Assembly: GCA_026745465.1 (NCBI GenBank)
Contig: JACYXH010000802.1
Span: 3,757,758-3,821,757 of the forward strand
Length of the DNA stretch: 64,000 nt
Direction of reading: 5' to 3'
From: Lota lota
Taxonomy: Eukaryota; Chordata; Actinopteri; Gadiformes; Lotidae
The notes beneath the pieces are model-generated. The model had not been told where the DNA came from, did not search any database, and saw nothing but the letters and a program-made list of their open reading frames with translations. A program made the translations under genes and the position numbers. Positions within the stretch are counted from its first letter, which is position 1; every line of letters begins with the position of its first letter. Of this stretch, positions 49,700 through 64,000 are shown piece by piece.

Positions 49700-51223
49700 A
49701 GCTGAGTGAGAACTACACGTGGGGACGAGTTAAGGACCTGGTGAGGAGAGCCAAGCTCAGGAACCCCAGCAGCAGCAGAATGGGACTGGCGCCCATGTCG
49801 CTGAAGATGTCCTGCCCCCAGCTGTACAGGTGAGGTACTGCCCCCAGCTGTACAGGTGAGGTACTGCCCACCAGCTGTACAGGGGAAGTACTGCCTCCAG
49901 CTGTACAGGTGAGGTACTGCCTCCAGCTGTACAGGTGAGGTACTGCCCCCAGCTGTACAGGAGAGGTACTGCCCCAAGCTGTACAGTTGAGGTACTGTCC
50001 CCAGCTGTACAGTTGAGGTACTGCCCCCAGCTGTACAGGTGAGGTACTGCCCCCAGCTGTACAGGTGAGGTACTGCTCCCCAGCTTGTCTCCCTCCGCCG
50101 CTAGCTGGCGGTAGGATTTCATTAGCAGTCTTGCTACACACGGAGCCTCTTGAAAACAAGCAGAACTCTTTTGAAACTTTTGAAAAAAACATTTTTAACT
50201 GCAGTAATTATAACTATGAGTAGAAGAGATTACAAATAAAACGTAGTAGTTGCACTCCATCAGTCGGGATATGATAATAACCTAAATGTCTTATTTTATT
50301 TAGAAATTAGAATATTATCCAAACATATTTATAATCATATTAACAAAATGAAAGCTTTGGGCTCGACGATTGGAGCCAATCTTTCGCAAAGTCAAAACCA
50401 AACTGCGGTACACTGAGTGCATTATACTTTTACTCTGTGGTTAATCTGTAAAGCTGAAATGGCACCAACTCAAAAGTGTTGAAAAGGAGCTGTGCTTACC
50501 TCCTCCGCTTGCCGAACAAAACAAGGCATTTAAAAAGAAGTGATGGAATGCAAGTTATTAGACTCTATTGAATAACAGCCAGCGTGGTCGCAGCAAAGCA
50601 AGGAGAGCAGGGGAAAGAGGAAAAACAAAAGCCTTTGGGGTTGTTTTGGCGGTCAAATGTGTTGACAGCGGTGGCCAACGCTGAACGAAAAGTGACCGTT
50701 TTCTGGCGTTGGAGGGCCAACCGAAATTCCTGAGTCCTTAACTGATTATACGTGGCAGATGTGTCAACAGACAAATGCACTTTTTTTGTGGTTTAAAGAA
50801 GTTGAGGAGAGTGAAACAAGTAAAGAAAGATCTGACTTTGGCCCCTGCTTCTCAGTTTATTTCTCCTGTTGTGAGTGGGGTGCCTCTCGCTAAAGGATCT
50901 TGGCATTGGCCCGTGGGGAACAGGGGGGAGGCAGGGGTGTCAGGGTTGAGGTATTCCTAGGAATCCTCTGTGGATTTAAAACGCTGGAGTCTGGAAAGAT
51001 ATAGCAACCATCCAGCGTTCATTTACCGAGATCAAGAGCACTCCTCTCAGGAATAAACTGCATTCTAGATTATGAATCCAATGAAATTGCCTACAGCAAT
51101 GCAATGTGTTTTCCCCTCTAAAGGCCTGATCTGGGACCAGTGGAGCTTCCTAGGAGCAGGAACCGGAGCTCCATGATCACCCTGGGTGACCAGAACAAAG
51201 TGGACCTCAGCTGGCTTCAGTAG
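25776..51223 (+). CDS. C8orf58-like protein of unknown function (7 coding exons, 534 aa)
   Basis: Exons 25776-25857, 37213-38054, 43638-43802, 46953-47115, 49176-49300, 49702-49829, 51124-51223 join in one frame (1605 nt with TAG). The start is [18 protein letters not shown], then a Ser/Asp/Glu-rich disordered body with SEDSGVEL (about 119-126) and a [12 protein letters not shown] cluster, then a short coiled coil with [18 protein letters not shown] (about 319-350), a basic [15 protein letters not shown] segment, and the end DLSWLQ. The combination 'SxDSGVE' plus 'GLxYLEHxCxxxE' plus 'W-x-VK-x-L' near the C-terminus matches my memory of human C8orf58; identity is inferred, not searched. No enzyme motif, signal peptide or membrane segment; likely cytoplasmic or nuclear scaffold-type. 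Divergent from HELLS and convergent with the kinase gene. The first intron is 11.4 kb. Confidence 0.85.
25868..25898. repeat. (CTC)n trinucleotide
   Basis: About ten CTC units starting 10 nt after the exon 1 donor. Confidence 0.95.
26600..26800 (+). mobile_element. tRNA-derived SINE
   Basis: Pol III A-box-like TAGTGGCTAGGGTG and B-box-like GGTTTGATACC about 35 nt apart, then a body and a tail resembling 'TTGCCTTGGACGAAAACG'. Not a functional tRNA: no cloverleaf or CCA end. Confidence 0.65.
27740..27849. repeat. (GT)n microsatellite
   Basis: About 110 bp GT-rich with a few TT/TA interruptions, then 30+ pure units. Confidence 0.95.
27967..28001. repeat. 35-nt hairpin (AGTCCCCCAAAACCC)
   Basis: A 15-bp perfect inverted repeat around a 5-nt loop. 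Confidence 0.8.
28368..28428. repeat. (CA)n microsatellite
   Basis: CA repeat with a few TA interruptions. Confidence 0.9.
28860..29170. repeat. GGT-rich degenerate trinucleotide tract
   Basis: Plus strand dominated by GGTGGT and GTAGTG words. Apparent Val/Gly frames are artefacts. Confidence 0.85.
29270..29465. repeat. Purine (GGA/GGGGA) tract
   Basis: GGAGGAGGA and repeated GAAGAGGGGG blocks, almost purely purine on the plus strand. Potential triplex or quadruplex former. Confidence 0.85.
30969..31330. repeat. (AC)n and CA-rich degenerate tract
   Basis: Pure AC at 30969-31011, followed by about 300 bp of interrupted CA/CATA repeats. Confidence 0.9.
31725..31770. repeat. (GGGGGGA)n G-run cluster
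   Basis: Seven or more runs of at least four G separated by single A: strong G-quadruplex potential on the plus strand. Confidence 0.9.
33872..33925 (+). mobile_element. SINE 3' tail fragment
   Basis: 'CCTTGGATAAAAGCATCTG' followed by CTGAATGAATGA: the fish SINE/L2-type tail. Head not identified. Confidence 0.5.
34225..34440. repeat. Degenerate TTGG/GGTT tetranucleotide repeat
   Basis: About 215 bp of GTTTGGTTGG-type words on the plus strand. Confidence 0.8.
37213..38054 (+). CDS. C8orf58-like exon 2 (main exon, 842 nt)
   Basis: Long open frame with acceptor CTTCCAG and donor GTAGGA. Encodes the acidic Ser-rich region, with [59 protein letters not shown] and [16 protein letters not shown]. 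Without splicing it would run only eight more codons to a stop at 38079-38081. Confidence 0.93.
38055..43404 (+). other. C8orf58-like intron 2
   Basis: 5.35 kb before the acceptor array. No exon supported. It contains a 74-bp tandem repeat (41490-41710), a G run near 42196-42212, and homeodomain-motif-rich AT sequence (40540-40830) that may be regulatory. Confidence 0.65.
41490..41710. repeat. 74-bp tandem repeat, about 3 copies
   Basis: The word CTTTACAAATACAAGC recurs at 41505, 41579 and 41653 (third copy with a T). Spacing is exactly 74 bp; the last unit is more diverged. Confidence 0.9.
43405..43637 (+). repeat. 33-bp tandem array ending in the exon 3 acceptor
   Basis: The word AGGTCC (ATGTCC in one unit) recurs at 43405, 43438, 43471, 43504, 43537, 43570, 43603 and 43636, exactly 33 bp apart. 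The last is the real splice acceptor. Five upstream units carry TTCTCTATAG|GTCC, i.e. pyrimidine tract plus AG; the first has CAAG and the 43603 unit has lost its AG. GACCTGG and GACATGG versions alternate over most of the array, giving a 66-bp higher-order period. Confidence 0.95.
43638..43802 (+). CDS. C8orf58-like exon 3 (coiled coil)
   Basis: [20 protein letters not shown] then [20 protein letters not shown]: the most conserved block of the protein. The acceptor TTCTCTTTAG at 43636-43637 is the last unit of a 33-bp tandem array. Further AGs at 43642-43643 and 43645-43646 allow NAGNAG-type variation. Confidence 0.92.
43803..46952 (+). other. C8orf58-like intron 3
   Basis: 3.15 kb. Contains a GA-rich patch (44450-44515), a purine tract (45288-45402), a GC-richer stretch (44650-44960) without supportable exon, and a SINE (46528-46710). 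Confidence 0.65.
46528..46710 (-). mobile_element. tRNA-derived SINE (minus orientation)
   Basis: The reverse strand has head GTGCAGTGGCTATAGTGCC, B-box-like 'GGATTCAATCCCC' and tail 'TGGATAGAAGTGTCTACT' followed by AAATGACTGAAT. Confidence 0.65.
46953..47115 (+). CDS. C8orf58-like exon 4
   Basis: [20 protein letters not shown] then [22 protein letters not shown]-rich acceptor tract, donor GTACAT. Confidence 0.9.
47116..49175 (+). other. C8orf58-like intron 4
   Basis: 2.06 kb. Holds GT repeats at 47730-47760 and 48401-48465 and a CA-rich patch (48545-48740). No exon supported. Confidence 0.65.
48401..48465. repeat. (GT)n microsatellite
   Basis: About 32 GT units. Confidence 0.97.
49176..49300 (+). 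CDS. C8orf58-like exon 5
   Basis: [20 protein letters not shown] then [20 protein letters not shown] and RR. Acceptor TCACACAG, donor GTCAGT. Confidence 0.85.
49301..49701 (+). other. C8orf58-like intron 5
   Basis: 401 nt: a (GGAT)n-type tetranucleotide repeat at 49392-49500 and a TG repeat at 49655-49697 that directly forms the acceptor tract. Confidence 0.85.
49655..49697 (+). repeat. (TG)n acting as polypyrimidine tract of exon 6 acceptor
   Basis: About 21 TG units followed only by TACAG and the exon. No conventional pyrimidine run separates it from the AG. Confidence 0.9.
49702..49829 (+). CDS. C8orf58-like exon 6
   Basis: [20 protein letters not shown] then [20 protein letters not shown] and LYR. 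The acceptor is preceded by a pure TG repeat. The donor ACAG|GTGAGG is the first unit of a 26-bp array of donors. Confidence 0.9.
49810..50085 (+). repeat. 26-bp tandem array starting at the exon 6 donor
   Basis: The unit is the exon end CCCCCAGCTGTACAG plus GTGAGGTACTG. After the genuine exon copy there are nine further full copies (from 49836 every 26 bp, one of 27) and a partial tenth. Copies 1, 3, 4, 8 and 9 keep ACAG|GTGAGG. Copy 2 has GGGAAG, copy 5 GAGAGG, copies 6 and 7 TTGAGG. Confidence 0.96.
50086..51123 (+). other. Remainder of C8orf58-like intron 6
   Basis: About 1 kb of ordinary-looking intron sequence; no feature recognised. Confidence 0.7.
51124..51223 (+). CDS. C8orf58-like terminal coding exon 7
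   Basis: [20 protein letters not shown] then [12 protein letters not shown] and TAG at 51221-51223. Acceptor TCTAAAG. Confidence 0.88.
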
Positions 51224-51615
51224 GGGTGATACAGGTAGGGCTTTCCACCTGCCTCACATGCACCACATCCCTAACTTCACCCACCACACTAACTAACTAA
51301 TAACTAACGAACTCACTGACTAACTGTAGATTACAGTAACCAGCATTACCCAACACCTGCTAACAGTAAATAATTAATTAATAGTAGTGAACATTATTTA
51401 ACACTTACTTACTGTAACTTACTATGTTGTTTGAGGAAATATTCAAGATTATTATTAGCATAAGTGATGGAAAGTCAAAGTTCATGCAAACGAAGGCCTT
51501 AGAAGCCCAAGATAGCCCAACACAGTGAGCTCACATTAGTTATATATATTTTTGTATGACTCATGGTGAGTGTTTAAGTGGGGCAAGGCAGTGATGGGGG
51601 CTAGGGTTTCATATG

Positions 51616-51639
51616 GGGGGGGGGGGGGGGGGGGGGGGT
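51616..51639. repeat. G24 homopolymer
   Basis: About 24 consecutive G on the plus strand in the predicted 3'UTR. Confidence 0.95.
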
Positions 51640-52339
51640 ATTTCTCAAAGAACAGATGAAGAGGCAGCACTTTTCCTAGAAAGAAATAATGAGTAAAAGA
51701 GAAAACTGCCAACACCGTGTGTCTATGTCGTCCCGTCCCCCCCCCAACCCAGATATGATCCAGATGGCCACGCGTGGGAAGAGTCTGACCCGATGACAAT
51801 GATGAGGAGGAGGATGAGGAGGGACACGGAGACGTTGAACACAAGAAAGATTTCAAGGCTGGAAAATTAAGAGGTGGAACTGAACATTTGAGGAATGGGA
51901 CTGAAAAGAAAATAACAATAAATAAAAGACTTAGGCAGGAATCCTCATAAAACATTGAATCGGGGTAGGTAATCTTGCACGCAAAAAGAGGACTAATTTC
52001 TGTATTTATCCAACATATATTCAGGCTACAATGGAACAGAGAAAATAATTTGCCATGATGTGGAACTTCATACAATTCTGTATAATCCTTTTATTCGATC
52101 TCTGTTGAACTGAAGTGAAAGAGGTGCAAATTTAAAATAAGAAAGAAAATGTCCATCTGCATGGTGGCCATTTAGGCCTACAACCTGATCATAGGTGAGA
52201 AAACAGAAATTCCACCATTAAAATGGATTATATCTGAAATAAGAGTTCTCTGCAGTGTACAAAATCGAACCGATTACACCGATTATCCATCCAATGTGAA
52301 ACACACAAAGCCTTTTACTAGCTGCTTTTCATCTGTTTT

Positions 52340-52341
<2 letters not shown>

Positions 52342-52413
<72 letters not shown>
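52342..52413. repeat. (GT)36 microsatellite
   Basis: Uninterrupted GT/TG dinucleotide. Confidence 0.97.
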
Positions 52414-52416
<3 letters not shown>

Positions 52417-53149
52417 GTGCGCGCACGGGAGAGTGTAAATTGATCGTCTGCGTGCAGTGTAAAATAATAAGGGCTGGTAAATTCCGCTGTCAGTATAATA
52501 ATAATAATATTATTTAGCTTGTTATTATCTTCATATATATATACAAGACACGTGAGATAAGCGCCTCTCCCTATTCTTCAAGGTCATGTGATCTTTCACT
52601 TCGTGATGTCGCTGCCCATCTCTGGCGTCCAATGAGGAGCAACGTTCATGATATAGTTACAATAACTCAACCGATAAAATAGTCCTCTTTTTTTTTTACA
52701 TTGTATTCATTTATGTACTTTAGAAATTAAATCTTTTCATGTGTGAAACAGCGGCTGTATTCAGCGATCTATTTATTTGACAACAGTGTCTCGCTTCTTT
52801 CCGAAAACACACAACTCAGTGTGTAGAGAATGACGAGAGAGAGCAAATATAACTTTGCTGGTAATACTCAAAAAATACTATTGTATTTGCATTATTTTAA
52901 TAAGAACATCGAGAAGGTATTGTAATTGTACTTAAAGGGAATAATACTTTGTATACTTTAAGTGGTGTATTTGGTTTTGCGTTAAATAGTCAACTAAAAG
53001 TAGAAAGGTTACGTGTGGATATTGTAAACTGTTTGTGAGATACAGTGATGTGTGGGAGTAAATGTTTGACATAAGATACTGGGCCTATATGTCTATGTAT
53101 TGTATATATTGGTTGGTTTCGTTGTATCATTTATCAAATTATTTTTCAA

Positions 53150-53155
53150 AATAAA
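53150..53155 (+). terminator. Candidate poly(A) signal AATAAA
   Basis: AATAAA in CAAAATAAAGTTC about 1.9 kb after the stop of the C8orf58-like gene. An alternative lies at 51917-51926. Confidence 0.4.
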
Positions 53156-53160
53156 GTTCA

Positions 53161-64000
<10,840 letters not shown>

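Larger units (their letters stand above)
51224..53160 (+). other. Probable 3'UTR of the C8orf58-like gene
   Basis: After the stop there are AATAAA signals at 51917-51926 and 53150-53155. The region includes a G24 run (51616-51639) and a GT repeat (52342-52413). The true 3' end is inferred only; splicing within it cannot be excluded. Confidence 0.45.

Noticed and set aside
43405-50085. Regularly spaced repeats resembling a CRISPR array
   Set aside because: Units are contiguous with no unique spacers, and the setting is a vertebrate intron.
49624-50192. Minus-strand ORFs of 117-159 codons with repeated '[16 protein letters not shown]'
   Set aside because: Antisense translation of the 26-bp donor array, which cycles through all three frames.

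Overview
The window looks like nuclear DNA from a ray-finned (teleost) fish. Genes are split into many short exons with GT-AG introns, intergenic space is large and AT-leaning, dinucleotide microsatellites are very dense, and several tRNA-derived SINE fragments with the 'CGCTTTGAATAAAAG' type tail typical of fish are scattered through it. No bacterial operons, phage, CRISPR or rRNA genes are visible. Species cannot be fixed from sequence alone.

Four protein genes can be read. (1) Minus strand, 1-213: first coding exon of a CALHM1/CALHM3-type calcium homeostasis modulator channel, cut by the left edge. (2) Minus strand, 1579-12064: a complete 22-coding-exon HELLS/LSH chromatin-remodelling ATPase. 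I joined it exon by exon into a continuous 836-residue frame, against 838 in human. Two E2F-type sites lie upstream at about 12.58 and 12.82 kb. (3) Plus strand, 25776-51223: a seven-coding-exon gene of 534 residues whose motifs resemble the poorly studied vertebrate protein C8orf58. It is transcribed away from HELLS. (4) Minus strand, 55488 to beyond 64000: the C-terminal 409 residues (end of the second cyclic-nucleotide domain, linker, full kinase domain, tail) of a cGMP-dependent protein kinase of the PRKG2 clade, arranged tail-to-tail with gene 3.

Between HELLS and gene 3 (about 12.9-25.0 kb) and inside the first introns of gene 3 I see no further convincing genes. These stretches hold microsatellites, a 500-bp pyrimidine tract, a CpG-rich patch near 19.75-20.18 kb, a near-perfect 84-bp palindrome at 17720-17803, degenerate minisatellites and SINE pieces.

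The most unusual pattern is at splice sites. Four minisatellites, two in gene 3 and two in the kinase gene, are each built from a splice junction. The real exon edge is the terminal unit of the array, and the intron carries 3-9 further copies of the exon end plus its GT donor or AG acceptor. Many of those extra splice sites are still intact. The two genes therefore carry ladders of decoy splice sites next to the authentic ones. Other junctions have polymorphism-prone tracts: a 15-nt poly-C tract at a HELLS acceptor, a pure TG repeat as the pyrimidine tract of a gene-3 acceptor, and a 90-unit GT repeat immediately after the HELLS poly(A) signal.
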